The translations under genes and the position numbers were made by a program. The notes under the pieces are model-generated. The model made no database searches. It saw nothing but the letters and a program-made list of their open reading frames with translations, and had not been told where the DNA came from. Below, piece by piece: positions 44,361 through 53,064 of a stretch of 64,000 bases of DNA. The stretch's first letter is position 1; each line of letters begins with the position of its first letter. The DNA comes from Marinobacter daepoensis DSM 16072 (lineage in GTDB: Bacteria; Pseudomonadota; Gammaproteobacteria; Pseudomonadales; Oleiphilaceae): assembly GCF_000421165.1 (NCBI RefSeq), contig NZ_ATWI01000011.1, positions 248,001 through 312,000 on the forward strand, read 5' to 3'.

Positions 44361-45041
44361 TTACGAGCCTTTTCGGGGAATGCTCTGAACGCCGTTGCTG
44401 GTGCCAAGCAGCAGCAGGTCGGCAGCGCGACGTGCAAACAGTCCGTTGGTGACGACACCGACAATGTTATTGAGTTTCTCTTCCACCACCAGCGGGCGGG
44501 AGATGTCCATGTTGTGTATGTCGATGATGATGTTGCCGTTGTCAGTGACAAAGCCGTCCCGATAAACCGGATCGCCCCCGAGTTTTACAATCTCTCTGCC
44601 GACGTGGCTTCGGGCCATGGGGATCACTTCCACGGGGAGCGGAAATTCACCCAGGATGCCGACTTTCTTGGATTCATCTGCAATGCAGATAAAGGTCTTG
44701 GCTACCGCGGCGACGATTTTTTCACGGGTCAGGGCGCCGCCGCCGCCTTTGATCAACTCCAGGTGTTCGTTGGTTTCGTCGGCGCCGTCAACGTAAAACT
44801 CAATGCCATCGACGGCGTTGAGGTCGTAGACCGGGATGCCGTGTTGCTTGAGGCGATCAGCCGTGGCTTCGGAGCTGGCGACGGCGCCGTCGAAGTCGTT
44901 TCTGTACTTTGCCAGGCAGTCGATGAAGAAGTTGGCGGTACTGCCAGTACCCACGCCCACAATACTGCTCCGTTCCAGATGAGGGGCAATGTAGTCCACC
45001 GCAGCTTGGGCTACGGCTTGTTTCAGTTCGTCCTGGGTCAT
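44361..45041 (-). CDS. rpiA: Ribose-5-phosphate isomerase A
   Basis: Interconverts ribose-5-phosphate and ribulose-5-phosphate in the pentose phosphate pathway. 226 residues, standard. Signature segments: [54 protein letters not shown] and [15 protein letters not shown] with catalytic Glu/Lys positions. It is divergent from ilvA, as in many gammaproteobacteria. Confidence 0.98.
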   Translation of the reverse strand: MTQDELKQAVAQAAVDYIAPHLERSSIVGVGTGSTANFFIDCLAKYRNDFDGAVASSEATADRLKQHGIPVYDLNAVDGIEFYVDGADETNEHLELIKGGGGALTREKIVAAVAKTFICIADESKKVGILGEFPLPVEVIPMARSHVGREIVKLGGDPVYRDGFVTDNGNIIIDIHNMDISRPLVVEEKLNNIVGVVTNGLFARRAADLLLLGTSNGVQSIPRKGS

Positions 45042-45175
45042 TGGAAGGGCTCCGGGTAATGATGTTGAATTTGAGACTATTATACGCTCGCGGCAATTCT
45101 CCTTATAGACGACAAGCGTGCAAACTTTCTACACTGTGGGTTTTTCCTGAACCTCCACCAGCAACCGGAACCATC

Positions 45176-46711
45176 ATGCCGCAACGCTATATCAAGAAGA
45201 TCCTCGATGCGCGCGTCTACGACGTGGCCGTCGAAACACCGCTTACTGAAGCCCGTAGTCTGTCCAGGCGCTTTGGCAACCATATTATGCTCAAGCGTGA
45301 AGACCTTCAGCCGGTGTTTTCTTTCAAGATTCGCGGCGCATACAACCGGTTGGCTCAGCTGTCCGAAGAGCAGAAAGCCAAAGGAGTGATCTGTGCATCG
45401 GCGGGCAACCATGCCCAGGGTGTGGCCATGTCTGCGAAGCAGCTTGGCATTAAGGCGATCATTGTGATGCCTCAGACCACGCCGGATATCAAAGTGCGAT
45501 CGGTGCGTGAGCGTGGAGCCAAAGTGGTGCTTAAAGGCGACGCTTTTGACGAGGCGGCTGCCCACGCGCAGGAGTTGATCCAGAAACACGGTTATACCTA
45601 CATCCCCCCATACGATGACCCGGATGTCATTGCGGGACAGGGAACCGTCGCCATGGAAATGATGTGGCAGTTTTCCCAGCCCCTGCATGCGGTGTTTATC
45701 CCGGTGGGTGGTGGAGGATTGATTGCCGGGATGGCGGCCTACATCAAATATCTGCGCCCTGACATCCGGGTGATTGGCGTTGAACCGGAAGACTCCAACT
45801 GTCTGCAGGCGGCCCTGGCCGCTGGCGAACGGGTAATTCTGGATGAGGTCGGTATCTTTGCCGATGGCGTGGCCGTGAAGCAGATCGGGGAGGAGCCCTG
45901 GAACATCTGTAAAGACGCGGTGGATGAAGTCATCACGGTGTCTACCGATGAGATCTGTGCGGCCATCAAGGATGTGTTCGAGGATACGCGTTCGATTGCA
46001 GAACCCGCCGGGGCGCTTTCTGTGGCCGGCATCAAGAAGTACATCGAGCGCGAGCAGGTGGAAGGCGAGAACCTGGTCGGAGTGCTCAGTGGCGCCAATA
46101 TGAATTTCGATCGCCTGCGTTATATCTCTGAACGCACCGAGATCGGAGAAAAGCGGGAAGCGATTCTGGCAGTGACCATTCCGGAAAAACCCGGGGCGTT
46201 TAAAACCTTTATCAACGCTTTGCACAAGCGCAGCATTACCGAATTCAACTATCGGTATGCCGACCAGCAGGAAGCGGTCATTTTTGTCGGCATCCAGATA
46301 CAGGCCGGTGGCCAGGGCCGCGATGAGCTTGTTCAGGAACTTCGCGAAACGGGGTATTCGGTGATCGACCTGACCGAAAGTGATCTGGCCAAGCAGCATC
46401 TTCGCCATATGGTGGGTGGCCACGCGCCTACCATCACCAACGAAAAGGTTTTCCAGTTCGAGTTCCCGGAGCGCCCGGGCGCGCTGCTGAAGTTCCTGAT
46501 GTCACTGGGCACGCGTTGGAATATCTCCATGTTCCACTACCGAAACCACGGTGCGGCTTACAGCCGGGTTTTGCTGGGCGCACAGGTTGAGGAAGGTGAA
46601 GTCGCGGATTTTGAGAAGATGCTCGATAAGGTGGGATTCCGTTATGAAAACATGACTGATAACGAAGCCTATCGCCTGTTCCTGGGGGCCGGTAACGGCA
46701 AGGCCCGGTAA
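45176..46711 (+). CDS. ilvA: Threonine ammonia-lyase, biosynthetic
   Basis: PLP enzyme converting threonine to 2-oxobutanoate, the first step of isoleucine synthesis. 511 residues. The PLP lysine is K51 in PVFSFKIRGAYN; ICASAGNHAQGVAMSAK, IPVGGGGLIAGMAAYIK and VGVLSGANMNFDRLRYIS complete the catalytic domain. Two ACT-like regulatory domains follow (from about residue 330: ILAVTIPEKPGAFKTFINAL; and FQFEFPERPGALLKFLMSLG), as expected of the isoleucine-inhibited form. The ATG at 45176 gives the usual MPQRYIKKILDARVYDVA start. Confidence 0.97.
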   Translation: MPQRYIKKILDARVYDVAVETPLTEARSLSRRFGNHIMLKREDLQPVFSFKIRGAYNRLAQLSEEQKAKGVICASAGNHAQGVAMSAKQLGIKAIIVMPQTTPDIKVRSVRERGAKVVLKGDAFDEAAAHAQELIQKHGYTYIPPYDDPDVIAGQGTVAMEMMWQFSQPLHAVFIPVGGGGLIAGMAAYIKYLRPDIRVIGVEPEDSNCLQAALAAGERVILDEVGIFADGVAVKQIGEEPWNICKDAVDEVITVSTDEICAAIKDVFEDTRSIAEPAGALSVAGIKKYIEREQVEGENLVGVLSGANMNFDRLRYISERTEIGEKREAILAVTIPEKPGAFKTFINALHKRSITEFNYRYADQQEAVIFVGIQIQAGGQGRDELVQELRETGYSVIDLTESDLAKQHLRHMVGGHAPTITNEKVFQFEFPERPGALLKFLMSLGTRWNISMFHYRNHGAAYSRVLLGAQVEEGEVADFEKMLDKVGFRYENMTDNEAYRLFLGAGNGKAR

Positions 46712-46737
46712 GGTCACAGCAGCTGGTGCCTGGTTGG

Positions 46738-46777
46738 CCCGTGGGTGGGGATGTGTACCCTGTCCCGCGGGTTTATC
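46738..46777 (+). terminator. Probable terminator after ilvA
   Basis: Stem CCCGTGGG / CCCGCGGG (one G-U pair), with inner GGG/CCC pairing, followed by TTTATCTC. It lies 27 bases after the ilvA stop. The T tract is short. Confidence 0.5.
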
Positions 46778-46913
46778 TCATCCTTACGCAACTGTAATCT
46801 GTCAAAAATTGTAAAATCGGAGTTACGTGTTAGTCTTTCGTCTAATTCTGTAAATCAGTAATAGTCATCTGATTTTCCTGCCAATTAAACGAACGATAAC
46901 GGGAATACACGAA

Positions 46914-47078
46914 ATGGGGAGCAAGCCTGACATCATCCGTGCCATCGTGCTCATTTTTGCTGTCGGCCTTGTGATCACCGGTTTTACGTCCATTCAGGCT
47001 TCTGAAGACACGCGCGACAATCGGGAAGCTTCCGTGGTTGATTATGGCTTCGTCGCCAGTCAGGATCTGAAGCGATAA
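46914..47078 (+). CDS. Unrecognised 54-residue single-helix protein
   Basis: A short open frame starting MGSKPDIIRAIVLIFAVGL, with one hydrophobic segment (about 9-27, AIVLIFAVGLVITGFTSIQA) that could be a membrane anchor or signal peptide, then a charged, acidic tail ending in SQDLKR. GGGAA lies before the ATG. Its last 19 bases overlap the convergent 3' end of the formyltetrahydrofolate cyclo-ligase gene. I do not recognise the family. Being translated is supported by its own AT-rich upstream region of about 100 bases rather than by homology. Confidence 0.5.
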   Translation: MGSKPDIIRAIVLIFAVGLVITGFTSIQASEDTRDNREASVVDYGFVASQDLKR

Positions 47079-47686
47079 CAGCGCCTGTCTGTCACCACTC
47101 CGTGCAAAGGCACATCCCAGGGTTCTGTGGGCAGACGTTCAACGCATTGAAAATCGTGTGCCAGGCCGATCAGCTTGGGAGCCATGCCGGGTCTTAACCG
47201 GCTAAACGCGAAGGTTCGATCATAAAAGCCGCCCCCCATCCCAAGCCGGCCCCCCATCTCATCAAAACCTACCAGCGGAAACAGCACTGCATCTAATGCC
47301 CAGGCGGGTCTTCGCCGTGCCTCGGAGAATGCCGGTTCAGGAATGCCAAAGCGGTTTGCGGTTAACAGGGCGCCCTCACGGTAGGGGCTGAAAACCAGCT
47401 TGCCCGGGTAGACCGGGTGCAGTACCGGAAGATAAAAATTCAGGCCTTTGCGTCGGCCCAGATCGATGTACAGGGCTGGGTCAATTTCACCGTCGTTGGC
47501 CAGATAGACCCCGATGTGCCGGGACCGGTGCATCTCCGGAAGTTTCAGCAGATTGAGGGCCAGGCGCTCGGAAGCCTGTGCCTGTTCTTCATAGCTCAGG
47601 CCCCGGCGTTGCTGCCGAAGTGTTTTTCTCAGTGCCTGGCGAGATGGCTGGTCAAGCCCGGAGTCGAATGCATTGTCGTTAGGCAT
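47060..47686 (-). CDS. fau: 5-formyltetrahydrofolate cyclo-ligase
   Basis: Converts 5-formyl-THF to 5,10-methenyl-THF with ATP. 208 residues from the ATG at 47686, which aligns best with E. coli YgfA; ATGs at 47737 and 47755 are in frame, none with a clear ribosome-binding site. Family segments: SRQALRKTLRQQRRGLS, IGVYLANDGEIDP, NRFGIPEP, and the signature LVGFDEMGGRLGMGGGFYDR. In many gammaproteobacteria it lies directly behind the 6S RNA gene and is read from it; here the Sel1-repeat gene on the other strand lies between. Confidence 0.93.
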   Translation of the reverse strand: MPNDNAFDSGLDQPSRQALRKTLRQQRRGLSYEEQAQASERLALNLLKLPEMHRSRHIGVYLANDGEIDPALYIDLGRRKGLNFYLPVLHPVYPGKLVFSPYREGALLTANRFGIPEPAFSEARRRPAWALDAVLFPLVGFDEMGGRLGMGGGFYDRTFAFSRLRPGMAPKLIGLAHDFQCVERLPTEPWDVPLHGVVTDRRCYRFRS

Positions 47687-47819
47687 GTGGGTCAAGGTTG
47701 CAGCGTCCTGTTGTCTGGCCTCTGTCCATGATGACATCAGCGTAGTTTGTACCATATCAAAAGGCCGGCGTTAAAACCGTGGTAGGGTACTTGCTCGCTG
47801 ATCTCTGAGGAATCCTGAT

Positions 47820-49622
47820 ATGCCCTCCTGTCATTTGCTCCGTCGTCTCCATGTTGTGGCTGTTCTGGGGCTGGTCGCGGCTCTTTCCGGCTGTGCCGCA
47901 AACCCGCAGGAGACCTATGTGGAGGGCAGGCGTGCGTTGGTCCAGGCAGACTACATAGTTGCCCGGGAAGCGTACCAGCGATACCTGTCGGGTGAGACAG
48001 AGCCCTATGAACAGGCGCGTGCGATGTATGAATTGTCCCGGTTGCTTTATCTCGGGTTGGGGGGGGAGAAACGTCAGCAGGAGGCGGCCCATTGGCTCGG
48101 ACGTGTTGCTGACAGGGTTGATGCAGCGGACCGGCGGGAAGCGCTCCATCTTCTGGCTGAAATGTACCGTCATGGGGAAGGGGTAACGCTGGATCCCGGC
48201 AAGGCGATGACGTTGCTGCAGGCTTCTGGATACTCCCGGGCGCTGGCTGACCTTACCATGATGTATTGGGTGGGGGATGGCGTACCTCAGGATAAGGGGC
48301 GGGCGGCCCGGGTTGCGGCAGAAATTTCAGATTATGGCGACGCCGGGCAGCTATTTCGCCATCGGGCGTTTGCGGATTACTGCCGGGAAGATACCCGGGC
48401 TATCGTGCCTGAGCGGGGGTGTGTGGATGACGAAGGTCTTGAGATTCAGGGAATTGCTGATCAGATCTGGCGGGTGAAGCCCCCGGAGACGGATTTACAG
48501 CGCCTGGACTATCTGGCGAGACTTTACCCCGCGGTGGTTGATGGTGGCTTTGAGGCGCGGGCCAACTGGTATCGTTATGCTGCAGACATCGGTAATGCCC
48601 GGGCCCAGTTTCATTTGGCCCGGATCTATAATGCGCCGACATCGCCGTGGCATGATCCGGACAAAGCCTGGGGTTGGCTTGAAACCGCGGCCAGGCAAGG
48701 GGATGCTAAAGCTCAGTTGGCCATGGGCGTTGAGCTGGCAGTGGCCGGGCATGCTGGCGAGAACCACTATGACGAAGCGCTGGACTGGCTGCGCCGTGCG
48801 GCGGATCAGGGGGAGCCGGAAGCCCGCTTGTGGCTTGCCCGTATGTACATGAATCCACCGGATGGGCAGCCAAAGCTGGTCCTTCGGGCGGTGGAGCAGT
48901 TGGAGCGGATTGCCCCGGATGATGACCGGGCCAGGCACGGGTTGGCCGATATCTATCTGTCCGGTATGCCTGGGTTGGCGGACGAGTCATCTCTTCGCGC
49001 GGTTAAGCTGCTGGAAGGGATGGCATCGGGGGGAGATGCGGAAGCTGCCTATAAGTTGGGTGCCGTGTATGTCAGAGGTGTTGAAGGCGTAGCCCCCAGT
49101 CTTGTTGATGCCGTGAGATGGCTGCAACGGGCGGCCGATCAAGGCCACTTGCGGGCAGGGTTGCTGCTGGCGAGAGTGCTTGATCGGGATGGCCGGGCAG
49201 ACAGTGCTGCGCGCGCACGGGAGCTGTTTGTGGGAATGCCTGGGTCTGAGATTCCCTCAGACCTGAAGTCACTGGTGTCACAGGCAAGGTACCGGCAGGC
49301 GCTCTATCTGGTGGGCCAGCCTGATGCTGCCGCCCAGACCGATCGTATCCTCCAGCTGTTAGAGTTAGCTGCAGAAGAGCAGAATCTGGCAGCACTTGCG
49401 TTTCTCGGGCTGTTGTACGACCGGGGAGAGCTGGTTGCGCGTGACGCGGGGCGGGCCTATCAGTATCTGGACCAATGGGATGTCCTGTATGAGAAGCGCC
49501 TGAACCTGGCAAAGGAAGACGGTTCTGTCTGGTCAGAGCTGGAGTTTGAGCGGCGTCACGGTAATGCTGAGGCGCTGGATGCGTTGATCAGGCTCAGGAT
49601 ACAGAGGTTGAGCGAAGAGTAA
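47820..49622 (+). CDS. Sel1-repeat (TPR-like) lipoprotein
   Basis: 600 residues with a lipoprotein signal (VVAVLGLVAALSGC, Cys about 25) and a long array of Sel1-like helical repeats, for example ALHLLAEMYRHGEGVTLDPG, YRYAADIGNARAQFHLARIY, LETAARQGDAKAQLAMGVEL, WLRRAADQGEPEARLWLARM and WLQRAADQGHLRAGLLLARV. Such proteins scaffold envelope complexes; AlgK in alginate export has this general architecture, but no polysaccharide genes are near, so that role is not supported. The gene ends at the terminator end of the minus-strand 6S RNA gene and separates it from fau. Confidence 0.87.
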   Translation: MPSCHLLRRLHVVAVLGLVAALSGCAANPQETYVEGRRALVQADYIVAREAYQRYLSGETEPYEQARAMYELSRLLYLGLGGEKRQQEAAHWLGRVADRVDAADRREALHLLAEMYRHGEGVTLDPGKAMTLLQASGYSRALADLTMMYWVGDGVPQDKGRAARVAAEISDYGDAGQLFRHRAFADYCREDTRAIVPERGCVDDEGLEIQGIADQIWRVKPPETDLQRLDYLARLYPAVVDGGFEARANWYRYAADIGNARAQFHLARIYNAPTSPWHDPDKAWGWLETAARQGDAKAQLAMGVELAVAGHAGENHYDEALDWLRRAADQGEPEARLWLARMYMNPPDGQPKLVLRAVEQLERIAPDDDRARHGLADIYLSGMPGLADESSLRAVKLLEGMASGGDAEAAYKLGAVYVRGVEGVAPSLVDAVRWLQRAADQGHLRAGLLLARVLDRDGRADSAARARELFVGMPGSEIPSDLKSLVSQARYRQALYLVGQPDAAAQTDRILQLLELAAEEQNLAALAFLGLLYDRGELVARDAGRAYQYLDQWDVLYEKRLNLAKEDGSVWSELEFERRHGNAEALDALIRLRIQRLSEE

Positions 49623-49624
49623 GA

Positions 49625-49806
49625 AAAGCTTCCCGGGCTGCCGTTATCGGATGTGGCCCTTGAACCCAGAAGTTCAAGGTCGGTGGCCGCTGTGACATAT
49701 TAGGCTTTCCCCCGTGGGGGACATGCTCACAATGTCCTGAAGTAGCCACCTGGGTATTGCGTATCGGCTCGAGGACGTACCCGACCAGCGAACAGCCCAG
49801 GAAGTT
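49625..49806 (-). ncRNA. ssrS: 6S RNA
   Basis: About 182 bases on the minus strand directly behind zapA. The 5' and 3' ends pair as a long closing stem: CTTCCTGGGCTG with CAGCCCGGGAAG, one G-U pair. Internal segments match known 6S RNAs: GAGCCGATA, GTGAGCATG, GAAAGCCTAATAT and the strong arm CACCGACCTTGAAC / GGTTCAAGGG, equivalent to the E. coli ACCTTGAACC / GGTTCAAGGG arm. It should bind sigma-70 RNA polymerase as a promoter mimic. Ends are estimated from the -10 box at 49813-49818 and the closing stem; a short T tract follows the 3' end. Confidence 0.93.
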
Positions 49807-49812
49807 GATCCC

Positions 49813-49843
49813 ATTATACGGGCAGGGCCGGGGCGGATTGCAA
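49813..49843 (-). promoter_or_regulatory. 6S RNA promoter
   Basis: A perfect TATAAT (49813-49818, minus strand) lies 7 bases before the estimated 5' end of 6S RNA. The best -35-like box is TTGCAA (49838-49843) at a long 19-base spacing, across a GC-rich spacer. Confidence 0.65.
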
Positions 49844-49861
49844 GCCCGATTCCCGATTCTT

Positions 49862-50164
49862 TCAGGATTCGTTGCCTGAGGGCTCTCCCAGCGCTTCATC
49901 CAGCCGGCTGTCCATGGCTCGAAGGAGGCTGCTGGTCGCATCTGACATGGTATCCCTTTCCAGCAGCGCGTGGGTGATGTTCAGGGCTGCCATAACCGCG
50001 ATACGCTCGGTACCGAATACCTTGCCGCTGGACCGGATCTCCCGCATCTTGGTGTCCAGGTGCCGGGCCGCGCGCAGCAAGGCTTCCTGCTCTTCCTGAG
50101 GGCAGGCCACCAGGTATTCCTTGTCAAGAATCCTGACTTCCACGGTGGTTGGGGTTTTTGACAT
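49862..50164 (-). CDS. zapA: Cell division protein ZapA
   Basis: Z-ring-associated protein that cross-links FtsZ filaments. 100 residues: an N-terminal globular part (TTVEVRILDKEYLVACPQEE) and a helical coiled-coil C-terminus (IAVMAALNITHALLERDTMS). The order zapA then 6S RNA is conserved in gammaproteobacteria. Its ATG shares one base with the stop of the small coiled-coil gene before it (TGATG), so they are translationally coupled. Confidence 0.95.
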   Translation of the reverse strand: MSKTPTTVEVRILDKEYLVACPQEEQEALLRAARHLDTKMREIRSSGKVFGTERIAVMAALNITHALLERDTMSDATSSLLRAMDSRLDEALGEPSGNES

Positions 50165-50370
50165 CAGTGGTGCTCCAGTGCGCGCAGGCGGCCGATCATG
50201 GCTTCGATCTTGTTTTTGGCAAGATCGTTCTTGTGCATCAGCTGGGCCCGTTCCCGGTTCCAGTCGTCCTGAAGTTCCCTCAGCAGGGCGTTGTCTTTCT
50301 CCAGCTTCTCGCAGCGCTTGATCAGCTTGTCCAGCTTGTCCGCTAATGCCTGTACTTCGGACTGTTCCAT
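50164..50370 (-). CDS. Small coiled-coil protein (TIGR02449 family, ZapB-like)
   Basis: 68 residues, almost entirely a heptad-rich coiled coil (VQALADKLDKLIKRCEKLEK and ERAQLMHKNDLAKNKIEAMI). The same small gene precedes zapA in Pseudomonas relatives and is annotated there as TIGR02449. By size, fold and position a ZapB-like partner of ZapA at the division ring is likely but is inference. ATG at 50370 follows GGCAGG; the open frame upstream is probably not used. Confidence 0.85.
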   Translation of the reverse strand: MEQSEVQALADKLDKLIKRCEKLEKDNALLRELQDDWNRERAQLMHKNDLAKNKIEAMIGRLRALEHH

Positions 50371-50488
50371 GACCTGCCCAACGTAGGTGATTTTGTTGAG
50401 AGTTACTATAAGTGCGCACGCCAGACCGGTCAATTTACCGCATTGTCATGGCGTGCCTGTCGTGAGGTGTGTCACTTTCTGCGTCAGC

Positions 50489-51766
50489 TCAGTCTGGCTC
50501 CGGACTGCCAAAGCCTTGGCGACGGCTGGCCCGCCAGGTATTCAGGGCAGGAATGGCGGAGACTGCCAGCGAAGCCAGCGGCACCGCGCCGAGAAGCAGC
50601 CATTCCTCCTCACGCAGAGGGCGAAGCTGAACCTGAAGCCCGTAGTGCTCCAGCAACCAGGGCCCGAAGCCTGAGACGGCGCCGGCGCCAAGAATAAGGG
50701 CCAGTCCACAGCTGGCCACTGCAAGCCCCACGCACTCAATGGTATACAGTGCGGCGATCAGTCCCGGAGAGGCCCCCGTTGCCCGTAACACGGCCACTTC
50801 CCGGCGTCGCTGGGCTTGCAGGGTAAGGAGCACGGCAATCAGTCCAACCAGACTGGTCAGCACGACAAAACCGCTGATGCCGAGCAGGGCGTTCTCAAAC
50901 TGCCCCATCATTCGCCAGAGCTCGCTCAGGGCGACACCCGGGAGGATTGCGGAAAGGGGCTCGGTTGAATGCTGGTTCAGTTCTCGTTGGAGCTGAAACG
51001 TGAGGATCGGTCGATCCAGACCAATGAACACCGCGGTAATGGCCTCCGGCGTGAAATTCCGCTCGCGGGCCTTGTCGGCCGAAAGCGTCCGGCCAGGGAT
51101 GGCGACTCCAGACTCCCAGCCTACGTGCATCGCTTCCATGGCCTCAAGGCTGATATACACCGCGCGATCGACAGGGGTTCCCGTGGGCGCGAGTATCCCG
51201 GATACCCGGAAGGGCAGATCCCCATGTTTGGAAAAGCTCGTTCGCCCACCACCATGGGACAGCACCAGAGGATCGTAAAGGGTGTGTCCGAGGTCGCGGG
51301 CCACGCCGGCGCCAATTACAACGTCGAACAGGTCCTGGAACCAGTGTCCATTGGTGAGTGTGAGGGGCTTTCCACTGCCATACTGGAAATGGGCCAGAAA
51401 CTGGTCGTTGGTGCTGACAACCCGGTAGCCGCGGTAACTGTCGCCCAGTGAGATGGGGATCAACCAGTCAATACGGCTGTCCTCAGCCATTGACTGGTAA
51501 GTGGACCAGCGGATGTTGTTGGTGGCATCCCCGATATGAAACAGGGTGTAAAGCAGCAGATTCAACTGGCCACTGCGGGCGCCGACGATAAGGTCCGTGC
51601 CGCTGATGGTGCTGGTAAACGACTGGCGTATCTCAGTGCGGAGATACTGAATGCCGAGCAGCAGGGTCACGCTCAGTGTCAGAGTCAGGCAGACCAGAGT
51701 GAGTACCCGGCGCCGGTACCAAAGACTGGCGGTGGCGAGAGACAGAATGAGGCGTGCTTTGTTCAT
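50489..51766 (-). CDS. ABC transporter permease, FtsX/MacB type
   Basis: 425 residues. One N-terminal helix (about 20-42, VLTLVCLTLTLSVTLLLGIQ), a periplasmic MacB_PCD-like domain of about 230 residues, and three C-terminal helices (ALLGISGFVVLTSLVGLIAV near 290; near 345; and EEWLLLGAVPLASLAVSAIP near 395), with the FtsX segment RRREVAVLRATGASPG. It overlaps the ATPase gene before it by 4 bases (ATGA). With the nearby DUF3299 and ZrgA-type genes it looks like the permease of a Zrg-type zinc-related system. Such type VII ABC systems often do mechanical work rather than classic transport. Confidence 0.88.
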   Translation of the reverse strand: MNKARLILSLATASLWYRRRVLTLVCLTLTLSVTLLLGIQYLRTEIRQSFTSTISGTDLIVGARSGQLNLLLYTLFHIGDATNNIRWSTYQSMAEDSRIDWLIPISLGDSYRGYRVVSTNDQFLAHFQYGSGKPLTLTNGHWFQDLFDVVIGAGVARDLGHTLYDPLVLSHGGGRTSFSKHGDLPFRVSGILAPTGTPVDRAVYISLEAMEAMHVGWESGVAIPGRTLSADKARERNFTPEAITAVFIGLDRPILTFQLQRELNQHSTEPLSAILPGVALSELWRMMGQFENALLGISGFVVLTSLVGLIAVLLTLQAQRRREVAVLRATGASPGLIAALYTIECVGLAVASCGLALILGAGAVSGFGPWLLEHYGLQVQLRPLREEEWLLLGAVPLASLAVSAIPALNTWRASRRQGFGSPEPD

Positions 51767-52476
51767 GAGTCGGCCTCCAGTGTCATTTGGTTGTGAAAGT
51801 GGCCTGCCAGGGCTTGATCATGGCTGACAAAGACAACGGAACTGTTGTGGCGCGCAGCCAGGGTAAGCAGGAGGTCCAGAAAACGGTCCCGGTTGTTGGC
51901 ATCCAGAGCGGAGGTGGGTTCGTCGGCGAGAATGATTTCGGGATTGCCCATCAGTGCCCGCGCCGCCGCCACCCGTTGCTGCTGGCCAATCGACAGCTTG
52001 GTTACATTCCGATGCCAGTGCTCTTCCGGGACCGCCAGCTGTTTCAGCAGCTCGCGGGCAGTGTTCTCGGGGGCCTGGCCCGCCCGAGTTTGGCGCAGGG
52101 GCGACAGCCGACAGGGCAGGATGGCGTTGTCCAGGGCGCTCAGGTAAGGCACAAGATTGAATTGCTGGAAAATTACCCCGATGTGGTCCGCCCGAAACCG
52201 GTCCCGTTGGCCTGCTCTCATGTCCCCCAGGTTTCGTCCAAGCAGGTCAATTCGGCCAGAAGCCGGAGCTTGCAGGCCGGCCAGTAACCCAAGCAACGTG
52301 CTTTTTCCGGTTCCGCTGGGCCCATGCAGGAACAGGTGTTGGGCCCTGGGCAGGTGGATATCCGGGAAGGTCAGCTCACTGGCCTGTCCGGGCCAGCAGA
52401 ACCGCACGTTTTTACTCTGGATGGCCAGTGAACCGCCATCGAGTGCGTCAGATGTTTGTACTGTCTTGGTGTTCAT
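51763..52476 (-). CDS. ABC transporter ATP-binding protein, MacB/LolD type
   Basis: 237-residue ATPase for the FtsX-like permease. Walker A FLHGPSGTGKSTLLGLLAG, Q-loop IGVIFQQFNLVPYLS, signature LSIGQQQRVAAARALM, Walker B IILADEPTSALDANN and H-loop VVFVSHDQ are all intact. It is divergent from the DUF3299 gene with a 68-base gap and translationally coupled to the permease gene. Zinc involvement rests on the neighbouring ZrgA-type gene only. Confidence 0.93.
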   Translation of the reverse strand: MNTKTVQTSDALDGGSLAIQSKNVRFCWPGQASELTFPDIHLPRAQHLFLHGPSGTGKSTLLGLLAGLQAPASGRIDLLGRNLGDMRAGQRDRFRADHIGVIFQQFNLVPYLSALDNAILPCRLSPLRQTRAGQAPENTARELLKQLAVPEEHWHRNVTKLSIGQQQRVAAARALMGNPEIILADEPTSALDANNRDRFLDLLLTLAARHNSSVVFVSHDQALAGHFHNQMTLEADS

Positions 52477-52544
52477 ATCCGTCTCGTGTCTGCCGCGGTA
52501 TGATGGTGCCTGTTGATCGTTGGTTTATCGGAGAGCCCGAGTTG

Positions 52545-53060
52545 ATGTTCACTGATGTTCTGTCCCGAAAATGGGTGGCCCGCTTGGGGTTCTGGGTTGT
52601 GTTGCTTCTGTCATCGGCGGCCAAAGCCGAAACGAGAGAAATTGACTGGCTGGAACTGATGCCAGCTGAAGACCTCGCCCTGCTTGAAAACATGCCAGAG
52701 ATCGAACATGACGGGGATGGCCCGGTCCTGCTGCCCGATGAAATCATGACTGGCCGGGTGGTGCCGGAGATGGCCAACGTCGAGGGGCGTATTCCTGGCT
52801 TTGTTGTCCCTCTGAAGGCGACCGATGACATGCGTATTCTCGAGTTCTTCCTTGTGCCCTATTACGGGGCCTGCATTCATGTGCCGCCCCCGCCGCCGAA
52901 CCAGATCATTCATGTGAAGTACCCGGCAGGCTTCACGCTGGATGCCTTGTACAACCCGGTCTGGATAGATGGGACCCTGGTGGTTGAGCGAACCGAGAGC
53001 GATCTGGCCACGTCTTCATACTCGATGGCAGCGGAATCGGTGGAACCTTACACCGAATAG
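52545..53060 (+). CDS. DUF3299 periplasmic protein
   Basis: 171 residues. The signal peptide is ARLGFWVVLLLSSAAKA, then a DUF3299 domain: DWLELMPAEDLALLENMPEI, VEGRIPGFVVPLK, LEFFLVPYYGACIHVPPPPP and NQIIHVKYPAGF. The Cys-His-Pro-rich VPYYGACIHVPPPPP loop could hold a metal or haem, which is inference. The family often sits beside an FtsX-type ABC transporter and a DUF2796 gene in zinc-repressed loci, as here. ATG at 52545 was chosen for the signal peptide. It converges with the ZrgA-type gene, 4 bases apart. Confidence 0.85.
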   Translation: MFTDVLSRKWVARLGFWVVLLLSSAAKAETREIDWLELMPAEDLALLENMPEIEHDGDGPVLLPDEIMTGRVVPEMANVEGRIPGFVVPLKATDDMRILEFFLVPYYGACIHVPPPPPNQIIHVKYPAGFTLDALYNPVWIDGTLVVERTESDLATSSYSMAAESVEPYTE

Positions 53061-53064
53061 CCTG

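Noticed and set aside
45080..46423. 447-codon frame antisense to ilvA
   Set aside because: Shadow frame of a conserved gene with composition typical of antisense translation.
49594..49941. Open frame on the minus strand across the 6S RNA
   Set aside because: It coincides with the structured 6S RNA and the end of zapA; the translation has no family features.
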